A DNA stretch of 42,625 bases from Sedimenticola sp. GTDB lineage: Bacteria > Pseudomonadota > Gammaproteobacteria > Chromatiales > Chromatiaceae. The DNA lies in assembly GCA_027068795.1 (NCBI GenBank), contig JAMOMB010000077.1:1-42625 (forward strand), written 5' to 3'. A model generated the notes under the pieces. It worked only from the letters and a program-made list of their open reading frames with translations. It made no database searches and was not told where the DNA came from. The position numbers and the translations under genes were made by a program. Below are positions 35,149 to 42,625 of the stretch, piece by piece. Position 1 is the first letter of the stretch, and each line of letters opens with the position of its first letter.

Positions 35149-36881
35149 CAGGCCAGCTCCCGTTCTGCGGAAAGATGCGGGGACATGTGCATTTCATGAT
35201 GCCCCTTGCCCGCTTCGATCATGGGATAAACATTCTCTTCCGGATCGATGATCACGTTCATGAACACCAGGCGGTCTTTCAGGCTGAAGGCTTCCTTGTA
35301 CGCCGCTTCCAGATCACCCGGGCTCTCTATGGTCATGCCCACATGGCCATAAGTCTCCGCCAGTCTGGCGAAGTCCGGCAAGGCATCTACATAAGAATGG
35401 GAGTAACGCTTGTCATAGAAAAACTCCTGCCACTGACGCACCATGCCCATATAACCGTTGTTCAGCAGAACGATCTTGATCGGCAGATCGTACTGGGAAC
35501 AGGTGGCCAGTTCCTGTATGCACATCTGGATGCTGGCTTCACCGGTCACACAGGCGACGGATGCCTTGGGAAACGCCTGCTGTACGCCCATGGCGGCGGG
35601 CAGACCGAACCCCATGGTGCCCAGGCCGCCGGAATTGATCCAGCGACGCGGCTTTTCGAAAGGATAGAACTGGGCCGCGAACATCTGGTGCTGACCCACA
35701 TCCGACGTCAGGTAGAAATTCCTGCGCCTGGTAACCTTGTGCAAGGTTTCGATGGCGTACTGGGGCTTGATCACCTTGTCCGAGTTTGCATAGTTCAGGC
35801 AATCCACGCTGCGCCAGGCGTTGATGCGCCCCCACCATTCCTTGAGCGCCGCCGCATCGGGCGCTGTCTTGCGCTCCTGCAGAAACTTGAGCATGTCCTT
35901 GAGCACGGGCTTGACCTGGCCCACGATAGGCACATCCACCCGCACATTCTTGGAAATGGACGCCGGATCCACATCCACATGCACGATCTTTGCATTGGGG
36001 CAGAACTGCGCCAACTTGCCGGTCACCCGGTCATCAAAGCGTGCGCCTATGGCGATGATGAGATCCGCCTCGTGCATGGCCATGTTCGCTTCATAGGTGC
36101 CATGCATGCCCAGCATGCCCAGAAAATGCTTGTCGGAGGCAGCCACGGAACCCAGTCCCATGAGCGTATTGGTCACCGGGAAGTTGGTGTGCTTGATCAG
36201 CTTGCGCAATTCATCAGAGGCGTCACCGAGCACCACGCCGCCGCCGGTATAGATAACCGGGCGCTGCGCCTTGACCATCAGATCCACCGCCTTGCGCACC
36301 TGGCGGACATTGCCCTTTTCCACGGGCTTGTAGGAGCGCATGCTGACCTTTTTCGGATACGCATAAGGCACACGAACGCTCGGATCGGTTACGTCCTTGG
36401 GAATGTCCACCAGCACCGGACCGGGACGGCCGGTTTTGGCGATATAGAACGCCTTGGCCATGGTTTCGGCAATGTCCTCCACCCGCTTGACCAGAAAGTT
36501 GTGTTTGACGCAGGGACGGGTGATGCCGGTGATGTCCACTTCCTGGAAAGCATCACTGCCGATGAAAGGCACGGGCACCTGGCCGGTGATGACCACCATG
36601 GGAATGGAGTCCATATACGCCGTGGCGATGCCGGTGACGGCGTTGGTGGCCCCGGGGCCGGAAGTAACCAGCGCCACACCTACATTTCCGGTGGCCCGGG
36701 CATAACCGTCGGCCGCATGGGTCGCCGCCTGTTCGTGGCGCACCAGAATATGCTGCACTGCTTTCTGCTGAAAGATTGCATCATAGATATGTAACACAGC
36801 GCCGCCAGGATAACCCCAGACGAACTCAACACCTTCATCTTTCAGTGCCTGGACGACAATTTCCGCGCCAGTCAATTCCAC
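35148..36881 (-). CDS. ilvI: Acetolactate synthase large (catalytic) subunit
   Basis: 577 residues from GTG at 36881. TPP-dependent enzyme condensing pyruvate (or pyruvate plus 2-ketobutyrate). Seen: FVWGYPGGAVLHIYDAI, the catalytic Glu in LVRHEQAATHAADGYARATG, SGPGATNAVTGIATAY, and the TPP-diphosphate motif TGEASIQM...LLNNGYMGMVRQWQEF (GE in place of GD, a variant that occurs in this family). Start choice: GGAGG lies 8 nt before the GTG at 36881 but only 2 nt before the ATG at 36887, so GTG is favoured; it also matches the E. coli IlvI N-terminus. First gene of ilvI-ilvN-ilvC. Confidence 0.96.
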   Translation of the reverse strand: MELTGAEIVVQALKDEGVEFVWGYPGGAVLHIYDAIFQQKAVQHILVRHEQAATHAADGYARATGNVGVALVTSGPGATNAVTGIATAYMDSIPMVVITGQVPVPFIGSDAFQEVDITGITRPCVKHNFLVKRVEDIAETMAKAFYIAKTGRPGPVLVDIPKDVTDPSVRVPYAYPKKVSMRSYKPVEKGNVRQVRKAVDLMVKAQRPVIYTGGGVVLGDASDELRKLIKHTNFPVTNTLMGLGSVAASDKHFLGMLGMHGTYEANMAMHEADLIIAIGARFDDRVTGKLAQFCPNAKIVHVDVDPASISKNVRVDVPIVGQVKPVLKDMLKFLQERKTAPDAAALKEWWGRINAWRSVDCLNYANSDKVIKPQYAIETLHKVTRRRNFYLTSDVGQHQMFAAQFYPFEKPRRWINSGGLGTMGFGLPAAMGVQQAFPKASVACVTGEASIQMCIQELATCSQYDLPIKIVLLNNGYMGMVRQWQEFFYDKRYSHSYVDALPDFARLAETYGHVGMTIESPGDLEAAYKEAFSLKDRLVFMNVIIDPEENVYPMIEAGKGHHEMHMSPHLSAERELA

Positions 36882-36960
36882 CGCCATAACCTCCAAAATT
36901 CACGCAAAATCAGGCCCTTGCCCAACCCAAATGGCGCTTACCCAAGCAAGAAAACCACGC

Positions 36961-37040
36961 TCATCCCGGCGCAGGCCGGGATCCAGGACGGCGACTTATT
37001 TCCCGAGTCCCTGGATTCCGGCCTGCGCCGGAATGACGAA
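36961..37040. repeat. Dispersed palindromic repeat, copy C (paired arms)
   Basis: TCATCCCGGCGCAGGCCGGG and, inverted after a spacer, TGGATTCCGGCCTGCGCCGG. It lies in the 399-bp gap between ilvI and the cytochrome gene, which otherwise holds only the terminator at 37171-37201. Confidence 0.8.
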
Positions 37041-37170
37041 TAACGGGGCCTTCGACAGTAAGCCAATTCCCATTGCTTGCCCAACCCTTTTGGGACGAAA
37101 CAAAGAGCAAAAACCAAACATTGTAAAATACTGATATTCCTCCTGCAGGTCAATGAAAAACTGCGCTACA

Positions 37171-37201
37171 AAAAAAACCCGCACTGAATTCACAGTGCGG
37201 G
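37171..37201 (-). terminator. Rho-independent terminator after the cytochrome gene
   Basis: On the minus strand CCCGCACTG, a 6-nt loop, CAGTGCGGG, then a run of seven Ts, about 80 bp after the cytochrome stop codon. Confidence 0.88.
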
Positions 37202-37280
37202 CCAGCTGGGGGGCTGAAAAAACTTAGAGATGACAGCTTGATCAGAGGCTTCCTCGGGCCTGAATAAGTCCCGGGATACG

Positions 37281-40064
37281 TCAAAGCTTGTTCTTGTGGC
37301 AAAGCGTACAGGTTACCGGCTCGCCTTTGGCTACGAAAACCGTCTTTTCACCGTCATCATCCTTGTCGAGGACACGATCCACCGCAGCCCGTGACAGTAC
37401 GCTGCCCTCGCCATTCTGCCCATGGCAGGCTCTGCAGGCATCCTTATCACGCTCGGCCAGTTGCTCGTGCCCACCGGCAGAGAACCGGGTATTGCCGACG
37501 GGGTGCATACCGTGCGGCCCGTCCAGGGTATTTCCCAGATCCCCCGTATGGCACACGGAGCATTCGGTGATGGTTCCCGCATGCCCCTGCAGGTCAATCG
37601 CCGCCTTGTTGTCGTTGGAGAAGGGGTTCTTGTTCGGCCAGATGGCATGGGTGCTGCCATGGCAGCTGCTGCAAGCCAACTCGCCATGCCCCTTGTCATC
37701 ATTTGCGCCGCTGAGGCGATACAGCGCTTCATCCGAGGCAAACCGTGAGTTGGGAAAATCGAGCAGCGCCAGATTGGCGCCGCCGCCATTGGCAATATGA
37801 TCCGACAGCCTGTAGGTCATGCGCAACCGCAACCCATCGGGATTGCCCTTGCTGTCCACGGCGTTTACCAGCACATCCTGCAAACGACCATCGCGTTTCA
37901 GCTTTGCAACCTGCATCACATCACCAATGTGACAGGACTGGCACTTGGGCTCGGAAGCCCAGGGAACGCGCTTGGCCATATTCGCGCCTGCCGGGAAAGG
38001 CATGCTGGCAAAGTTTTCGGAAAAATCATCACCCACCTGGGTCATCTGGCCATGGCAGTCCTGACACACGACTCCGGCGCCGCCCATGGCGCCGCGCAAG
38101 CATTTGCTGCGCTTGCCGGGATGGCAGGCATAGCAGGTTGCCCCCAGCAGGGCTTCCACATCCAGACTCCCGCGTTGGTCGGGCGGCGGCATCACCGGGA
38201 ACAGATCGCCATACAGCGCCGGGTCGGCATTCGGCAGATTCCCGTGAACGCTGTGCATGGCGCGGGACATGCTGATATGCTGCGTTTGCTTCTTGCCATT
38301 GTCATCATTGGGGCCAAGATGGGCCAGATCCAGTGCTGCGGAATAATGGCAGTTGGCGCAAACCACATTCGGGGTACTGCCATCCGCATTGGTGCCGTCA
38401 TCATTCAGGGGCGCGAGATTGGTGCCGTTCTTGTAATCATGCAGGCGCATGATATTAATCTTGGCGGCATTGATCACCTGCTGTTCCGGCGTATCGCCCA
38501 GCACCATGCTGGCGTCGGTGAGAAAATCCACACTGGAGTATTTGAAGTTGGCAATATCATCACATACCAGGGTATTGGTCTGATCATAGTCACAAACGCT
38601 TTGCGAGGCGTGACAAATGGCGCAATCCGCCTCTGATGCAACCGGCGTCACCACATCGATGGAAGCCAGCACCCTGCCACTGCCGTCTTTTGCTTCCACC
38701 CGCATCAGCGGATAGGCATTGGTGCGCCCCTCATCGTCGATATAACCGGTAGGAATGCCTTCTGCGGCAAATCGCTGGAAATCCCTGACGGTATAGCCAA
38801 AAGGAAAATTGACGAAGAACGGGTAGTCTTCCACGAAACCATGGAAAGGCTTGGCCTGGTTCACCGCATAGGGCGCACCCTTGCCTGGCATTTCCGCCTG
38901 CTCTGCGATCAGGTTTCCGGGATTCCGCAGATAGAACTCCTCCACATTGGGCGCAGGCAGGCCCAGATCCGGCTCAAATGGAAAGGCGGCCAGAACGCCC
39001 GGCGGATACAGCTTCTCATAGGCAAGAAAACCAATGGCCAGACCAGTGGGGCCACTGGCGATATCCCAGAAATTGGACTTGAAAATGCCCTTGGGCAAAT
39101 CGTTCTGATTGGTGCTGGTCACCGAATCCGTGGCGATAGGCGGAAGATGCGGTTGGTTTGCATCGACAATATTGGAAGGCACCGCCCTGTAGGTAAGATG
39201 AATTCCATCTTTCGGCTCCAACAATTCTGGCTCCTGACCTTTCCTCAACACCTGCGCATTCAGCACATTGTAGGGCGGCAGGATGCTGAACATGCGGAAG
39301 TCCTGGTCGGCGCAGTGCATGCCCAGATCATTTGCCGCAAGCACGGTGTAGCTTCCTGTTACGGGAGGCGGCGGATTGCTTCCCCCGGCATCACAGTTCC
39401 GGGGCGCTTTTTCCACATCTTCTTCATCGAAAGAGCCGTCCGCCAACTGGGCGCGCACCCGGCAAGGAACCACACCTTCGAGGGTTACCTTGATCTTCCA
39501 TTTTCCGGATTCGATGCTTGCCTCACCCAGCTTCTGGCCGGAGGCCACGGACAGCAGGGTGACCTTTTGCCCGCTCTCGCCCTTTCCTTCCGCCTTGAGC
39601 TGGGATTTATCCTCTTTCCACTTGGCTTCTTTGATGCTTACAAAAGAGGAGGATGGCGGATCGTCGCCTCCCAGGTCACAATTCCGGGGCGCGTTCTTCA
39701 CTTCTTCCTCATCATAAGCGCCGGGCGATTCAGCACGCACACGACAAGGCACCACATCCTTGAGCGTTACCTTGATTTTCCATTTTCCGGATTTGATTGT
39801 TGCTTCTCCCAGAACCTGGCCGGAGGCCACGGACAGGAGCATGACCTTTTGCCCGCTAATGCCTTTTCCTTCCACCTTGAGCTGGGACTTGTCTTCTTTC
39901 CACTCGGCCTCCTTTATGCTCAAGGCGTATTCGTCATCATCATCACTATGGCTGTATGGCGTCGCAGCAAGAGAAGCGGCCTCTGCCAATACAGATCCCG
40001 GCATCACCAGCCCCAATAATAAAATTACCAGGTAAAATGCTCGACGGTGCGGTAGAAGTTTCAT
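37281..40064 (-). CDS. Nonaheme c-type cytochrome with duplicated N-terminal module
   Basis: 927 residues, exported (signal peptide about 1-28, VILLLGLVMPGSVLA). Residues 49-130 and 143-225 are a near-identical tandem repeat (SIKEAxWKEDKSQLK ... SGKWKIKVTL ... CRVRA ... PRNCD), each with two cysteines and probably a beta-sandwich. A YTVLAANDLGMHCADQDFR domain follows at about 239. Nine CxxCH heme sites begin at residues 481, 569, 644, 667, 708, 798, 835, 877 and 919. It probably carries electrons in the periplasm or at the cell surface; the donor and acceptor are unknown. No cytochrome-maturation or partner oxidoreductase gene is adjacent. AGGAG lies 11 nt before the ATG. Confidence 0.9.
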   Translation of the reverse strand: MKLLPHRRAFYLVILLLGLVMPGSVLAEAASLAATPYSHSDDDDEYALSIKEAEWKEDKSQLKVEGKGISGQKVMLLSVASGQVLGEATIKSGKWKIKVTLKDVVPCRVRAESPGAYDEEEVKNAPRNCDLGGDDPPSSSFVSIKEAKWKEDKSQLKAEGKGESGQKVTLLSVASGQKLGEASIESGKWKIKVTLEGVVPCRVRAQLADGSFDEEDVEKAPRNCDAGGSNPPPPVTGSYTVLAANDLGMHCADQDFRMFSILPPYNVLNAQVLRKGQEPELLEPKDGIHLTYRAVPSNIVDANQPHLPPIATDSVTSTNQNDLPKGIFKSNFWDIASGPTGLAIGFLAYEKLYPPGVLAAFPFEPDLGLPAPNVEEFYLRNPGNLIAEQAEMPGKGAPYAVNQAKPFHGFVEDYPFFVNFPFGYTVRDFQRFAAEGIPTGYIDDEGRTNAYPLMRVEAKDGSGRVLASIDVVTPVASEADCAICHASQSVCDYDQTNTLVCDDIANFKYSSVDFLTDASMVLGDTPEQQVINAAKINIMRLHDYKNGTNLAPLNDDGTNADGSTPNVVCANCHYSAALDLAHLGPNDDNGKKQTQHISMSRAMHSVHGNLPNADPALYGDLFPVMPPPDQRGSLDVEALLGATCYACHPGKRSKCLRGAMGGAGVVCQDCHGQMTQVGDDFSENFASMPFPAGANMAKRVPWASEPKCQSCHIGDVMQVAKLKRDGRLQDVLVNAVDSKGNPDGLRLRMTYRLSDHIANGGGANLALLDFPNSRFASDEALYRLSGANDDKGHGELACSSCHGSTHAIWPNKNPFSNDNKAAIDLQGHAGTITECSVCHTGDLGNTLDGPHGMHPVGNTRFSAGGHEQLAERDKDACRACHGQNGEGSVLSRAAVDRVLDKDDDGEKTVFVAKGEPVTCTLCHKNKL

Positions 40065-40430
40065 GGGAAAGTTTCTCCTGATTCGCTAATCCCCTGCGAC
40101 AAGTATGTACTAGCCACCTGACGTCAAGCTGAAGCAGCCGCGGGTTTTGCAAAAAAATCTCCCCTACAGTCCATTGGCGTGAATCCGGATATTTCATCCA
40201 GGAATCCGACGATTGTGCTGGAATGGTCGTTCAGAGGCGGATTTCCGAATAGCCCAAACTATTGATGATTGAGGAAATATCGTCTCCGGGCGGCCAGATC
40301 AGTGCGAGGGCGGATGCGAGCCGGGGGATGCCTACTAACTATATTTCCCGGTGGCCGGGTGAAATTTCCGGGTTAGAATACGTCCACCGTCACATCACCC
40401 TGACAACACCCCCCCTGGGAGAACACCGTC
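40065..40430. other. Divergent intergenic region with element remnant
   Basis: 366 bp between the cytochrome gene and gloA. It carries the second copy of the remnant (40185-40325) and several CCGGG/CCCGG motifs near 40345-40375. No strong promoter pair is evident. Confidence 0.6.
40185..40325 (+). repeat. Remnant of a dispersed element, copy 2
   Basis: Homologous over about 140 bp, with small indels, to the minus strand of 20695-20862. Aligned blocks: CCGGATATTTCATCCAGGAA / CCGGATGTTTCACTCGGGAG; GTTCAGAGGCGGATTTCCGA; and a CGTCTCCxGxCGGCxAGATC segment. The frame is broken here. Confidence 0.6.
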
Positions 40431-40826
40431 ATGCGCATACTGCACACCATGCTGCGGGTTGGAGACCTGCAAAAATCCATTGATTTTTATACAAATATCC
40501 TGGGCATGCAGCTAATCCGCCAACAGGATTACCCGGATGGCAACTTTACCCTGGCCTTTTTGGGCTATGGCGACGAACGCCGGAATACGGTTCTGGAACT
40601 TACCTACAACTGGGGGGTAAGCCAGTATGACCTGGGCAACGGTTTCGGCCATATCGCCATCGCCGTGGACGATGTATATGCAGCCACCGAAAAAGCCCGT
40701 GCCCAGGGGGCAAAAATACTGCGCGATGCAGGACCGATGAATGCCGGCACCACCATCATCGCCTTCCTCGAAGACCCCGATGGCTACCAGATCGAATTGC
40801 TGAACGACCGCTGGACAGAAGAATAA
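40431..40826 (+). CDS. gloA: Lactoylglutathione lyase (glyoxalase I)
   Basis: 131 residues, usual length. It detoxifies methylglyoxal as its glutathione adduct. Metal ligands are seen in the two halves: His5 (RILHTMLRVGDLQKSIDFY), the Glu of TVLELTYNWG, the His of GFGHIAIAVDDVY and the Glu of DPDGYQIELL. GGGAG precedes the ATG. It converges on the CBS gene with 11 bp between. Confidence 0.96.
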   Translation: MRILHTMLRVGDLQKSIDFYTNILGMQLIRQQDYPDGNFTLAFLGYGDERRNTVLELTYNWGVSQYDLGNGFGHIAIAVDDVYAATEKARAQGAKILRDAGPMNAGTTIIAFLEDPDGYQIELLNDRWTEE

Positions 40827-40837
40827 CGGGAAAGCGT

Positions 40838-41269
40838 TCAGGAATAGTAAACATACTGTTCCAACTGCTCGATCACCATCTGCTGTCCGGCAATGATATC
40901 TTTAACGATATCGCCAATGGACACCAACCCCACCAACTGATCGCCCTCCACCACGGGCAAATGGCGGGTGCGCGCCTGGGTCATCAGCATCATACAATCA
41001 TCGACTGGCGTATCCGGACCCACGACCACCAGTTTCTGGCTCACGACATCACCCACCGCCGTGGTTTCCGAACGCCTTCCCGTCAGTACCACCTTACAAA
41101 TATAGTCCCGCTCCGAAAACAGGCCTGTAGTCTTACCCTCCTTCTGTATCACTACCGCACCGATGCCCTCATCCGCCAGCATCTGGATTGCCTCCAGCAC
41201 GGCCTGACCGGCATCGATGGTAAAAACCTTGCGCCCTTTTTGGTCAAGAATCTCTTTTACCGTCTTCAT
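40838..41269 (-). CDS. Tandem CBS-domain protein
   Basis: 143 residues from the ATG at 41269 (AAAGGAG 8 nt upstream); a longer reading to 41293 is less likely. Two CBS domains make up the whole protein: VFTIDAGQAVLEAIQMLADEGIGAVVI then GLFSERDYICKVV, and LVVVGPDTPVDDCMMLMTQARTRHLPVV then LVGLVSIGDIVKDII. Such proteins bind adenine nucleotides and regulate partners; none is evident here. Confidence 0.92.
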   Translation of the reverse strand: MKTVKEILDQKGRKVFTIDAGQAVLEAIQMLADEGIGAVVIQKEGKTTGLFSERDYICKVVLTGRRSETTAVGDVVSQKLVVVGPDTPVDDCMMLMTQARTRHLPVVEGDQLVGLVSIGDIVKDIIAGQQMVIEQLEQYVYYS

Positions 41270-41357
41270 GGCATACGCTCCTTTCCCCTTCATGGATCAC
41301 AGGGGATATGCATAAAGCATAGTACGCTCCTTGGATATTGCTGGCATTTCAAGACCT

Positions 41358-41969
41358 TCAGCTCCGGGCGACATCTGCCCGCGCAAGGATCGCAGCATAG
41401 TGATACGGGCCTACATCAACTACTTCTTTGTGCCGGAATCCGGCGGGCTCCACTACGGATCGTACATCCTCCGGATCCATGCGCAGCTCGGTATCCGGCC
41501 CGCGGGGCTGGCCCAGCACCATGGTTTCTTCCCGGGGAAGAGGATACCAATTAATCACCGCAAAGCGCCCTTCCGGCTTCAAGACCTCATGCACCACACT
41601 GGACAGGGCCGTTTTTTCCGGTACGCCATGGAAAGCATTGGCAATAAAAACGAAATCCACTGGCGCATCAATCTGTACCGGCAGTTCCCGCGCATCACCA
41701 AGAATCGCATGGAAATTCGGGTGCCGGGCGCAAGCCTGCCTCGCCTCATCAAGTAATTTGGCATCCAGATCCACCGCCCACACCTGGCCCGATTGCACCA
41801 GGGAACAAAGAGGAAGGGTAAAATGCCCGTCGCCACAACACAGATCTACCACATCCATCCCCGCCTTGATGCCAATGGCGCTGAGTACCGCATCCGGATC
41901 AGGCCAGAGCACATGCCACCAGTCCTTGTCCGGCATGACAGTAGCGGGGAAAAACTTTTCATCATTCAT
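41358..41969 (-). CDS. Class I SAM-dependent methyltransferase
   Basis: 203 residues. Motif I is VVDLCCGDGHFTLPL, motif II VWAVDLDAKLLDEAR, then GDAREL, FVFIANAFHGVPEK and LKPEGRFAVINWYP. The substrate is unknown; arsenite methylation is not supported, as the conserved Cys set of ArsM is not seen. The gene is divergent from an ArsR-type regulator, with CATATG boxes between them, which suggests control by that regulator. GAGGAGG precedes the ATG. Confidence 0.88.
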   Translation of the reverse strand: MNDEKFFPATVMPDKDWWHVLWPDPDAVLSAIGIKAGMDVVDLCCGDGHFTLPLCSLVQSGQVWAVDLDAKLLDEARQACARHPNFHAILGDARELPVQIDAPVDFVFIANAFHGVPEKTALSSVVHEVLKPEGRFAVINWYPLPREETMVLGQPRGPDTELRMDPEDVRSVVEPAGFRHKEVVDVGPYHYAAILARADVARS

Positions 41970-42031
41970 AACCTGCCCCTCCTCATTGACAGCCTGCCGG
42001 CCATCAGTGATTATCTCAACGAGTCACCGCA

Positions 42032-42069
42032 CATATGAGCAAACACACATATGAGTATTAACACATATG
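42032..42069. promoter_or_regulatory. Three CATATG boxes at exact 16-bp spacing, candidate ArsR operator
   Basis: CATATG occurs at 42032-42037, 42048-42053 and 42064-42069, each as CACATATGA. The second contains the ArsR start codon and the third lies in its coding sequence. A repressor bound here would block the ArsR start and could reach the divergent methyltransferase promoter. Confidence 0.6.
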
Positions 42070-42359
42070 AATATGATGAAGTCAAGGAGCTGAGCCGCCT
42101 GTTCAAACTGCTTGCAGAACCAAACCGGCTGAATATTCTCTGCAATCTGGGCATGGAATGCCGCCCTGTTTCCGACATCATTTCCGCTACCGGCCTCTCA
42201 CAGACAAACGTATCCTTCCATTTGCGCACACTGCGGGAAGCCGGGCTGGTACGCCCGGAACGGCGGGGTTCATTTGTCTATTACTGCTTGCCGGATGTAA
42301 AGCTGCTGTCGCTGCTTGAACAAACAAAGGAATGGATCAAGCTTCGCCGGGAAGCATGA
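42051..42359 (+). CDS. ArsR/SmtB-family transcriptional regulator
   Basis: 102 residues. Winged helix: LFKLLAEPNRLNILCNLG, recognition helix LSQTNVSFHLRTLREAGLV, wing ERRGSFVYYCL. Cysteines are C31 and C37 near the DNA-binding helix and one in YYCLPD; the classical ELCVCDL metal site is not present (ECRPVSDI), so the signal may differ from arsenite. No ribosome site is visible before the ATG, which lies inside a CATATG box, so leaderless translation is possible. The remaining 266 bp to the window end show no gene. Confidence 0.88.
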   Translation: MSINTYEYDEVKELSRLFKLLAEPNRLNILCNLGMECRPVSDIISATGLSQTNVSFHLRTLREAGLVRPERRGSFVYYCLPDVKLLSLLEQTKEWIKLRREA

Positions 42360-42625
42360 GCCTCTGGACATACCTTCATTGCATCCATTGGTTCGTTTGC
42401 ACAAACACAGGGAAGACGTTGGCAAGCCGCATGGGAACGGATACGCAAATAGTACCCCGCAAAGAATGAAGATGGGGCCAACCGCCCCCTAGTCGCTTTG
42501 TGCATGCCACACCCTTTGAAATCAAGGGCAACAGTTACAGAGGAAACAACAGAGGAAAATTATAGCCATCCAGAATATCTCAGCCAGTCACCATAATTTT
42601 TGCGAGACTGAAGCCAGAATCGCAA

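Noticed and set aside
35175-36794. 539-codon plus-strand open frame
   Set aside because: Antisense to ilvI, which is unmistakable.
36938-37153. Small frame before ilvI considered as an ilv leader peptide
   Set aside because: It crosses the paired repeat (SSFRRRPESR, SWIPACAGM), has no run of Val, Leu or Ile codons near its end, and no attenuator stem follows.
39400-39930. DNA repeat considered as a mobile or phase-variable array
   Set aside because: It is an in-frame two-copy duplication inside the cytochrome gene and is best explained as a protein-module repeat.
40070-40130. TTGACG upstream of the cytochrome considered as a -35 element
   Set aside because: No acceptable -10 lies at 16-18 bp.

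Overview
This is a GC-rich bacterial chromosome segment, almost certainly from a gammaproteobacterium. The evidence is synteny: rnr-rlmB, then rpsF-rpsR-(DUF2232)-rplI-dnaB-alr-radA, then an ilvI-ilvN-ilvC / pssA / leuA block, with alaC next to hom. The c-type cytochrome, bactofilin, PilH-like receiver and two large c-di-GMP proteins would suit an environmental, possibly respiratory or sulfur/metal-metabolising lineage, but that last point is inference. I see no CRISPR array, intact prophage or intact insertion sequence.

Layout. 1-5.6 kb: hom (cut by the left edge) and alaC for Asp/Thr/Ala metabolism, a small Mth938-like protein, an unknown membrane protein, a CorB/HlyC-type transporter and a receiver protein. 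5.6-13.8 kb, minus strand: a GNAT acetyltransferase, a methyltransferase-like protein, bactofilin, radA, alr, dnaB, then rplI, a DUF2232 membrane protein, rpsR and rpsF. A clear sigma-70 promoter and a leader hairpin lie upstream of rpsF. 13.9-20.0 kb, minus strand: a CHASE2-PAS-GGDEF-EAL protein sits between rpsF and the rlmB-rnr pair. 20.0-22.7 kb: a macro-domain protein, a dispersed-repeat remnant, tRNA-Leu(CAG) with its own promoter and terminator, a decayed ATP-dependent DNA ligase, a PEBP protein and an unknown membrane protein. 22.8-29.7 kb, minus strand: rimI, a family 4 uracil-DNA glycosylase, leuA (with a leucine-rich leader ORF), a PAS-GAF-GGDEF-EAL protein and pssA. 29.9-33.5 kb, plus strand: an MMPL/RND transporter fused to a cyclic-nucleotide-binding domain, translationally coupled to a secreted Cys-rich protein of unknown function. 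33.6-36.9 kb, minus strand: ilvC, ilvN, ilvI. 37.3-40.1 kb: a nine-heme cytochrome c with a duplicated N-terminal module. 40.4-42.4 kb: gloA, a CBS protein, and a divergent methyltransferase/ArsR pair with three CATATG boxes spaced exactly 16 bp apart.

How it fits together. Two conserved housekeeping blocks (rnr-rlmB-rpsF and ilv-pssA-leuA) are each interrupted by a large c-di-GMP signalling gene, and the second also by the plus-strand transporter/secreted-protein pair. Dispersed palindromic repeats sit at or near several of these junctions. The strongest candidates for undescribed biology are the transporter-CNB fusion with its secreted partner, the nine-heme cytochrome, and the ArsR operator array.
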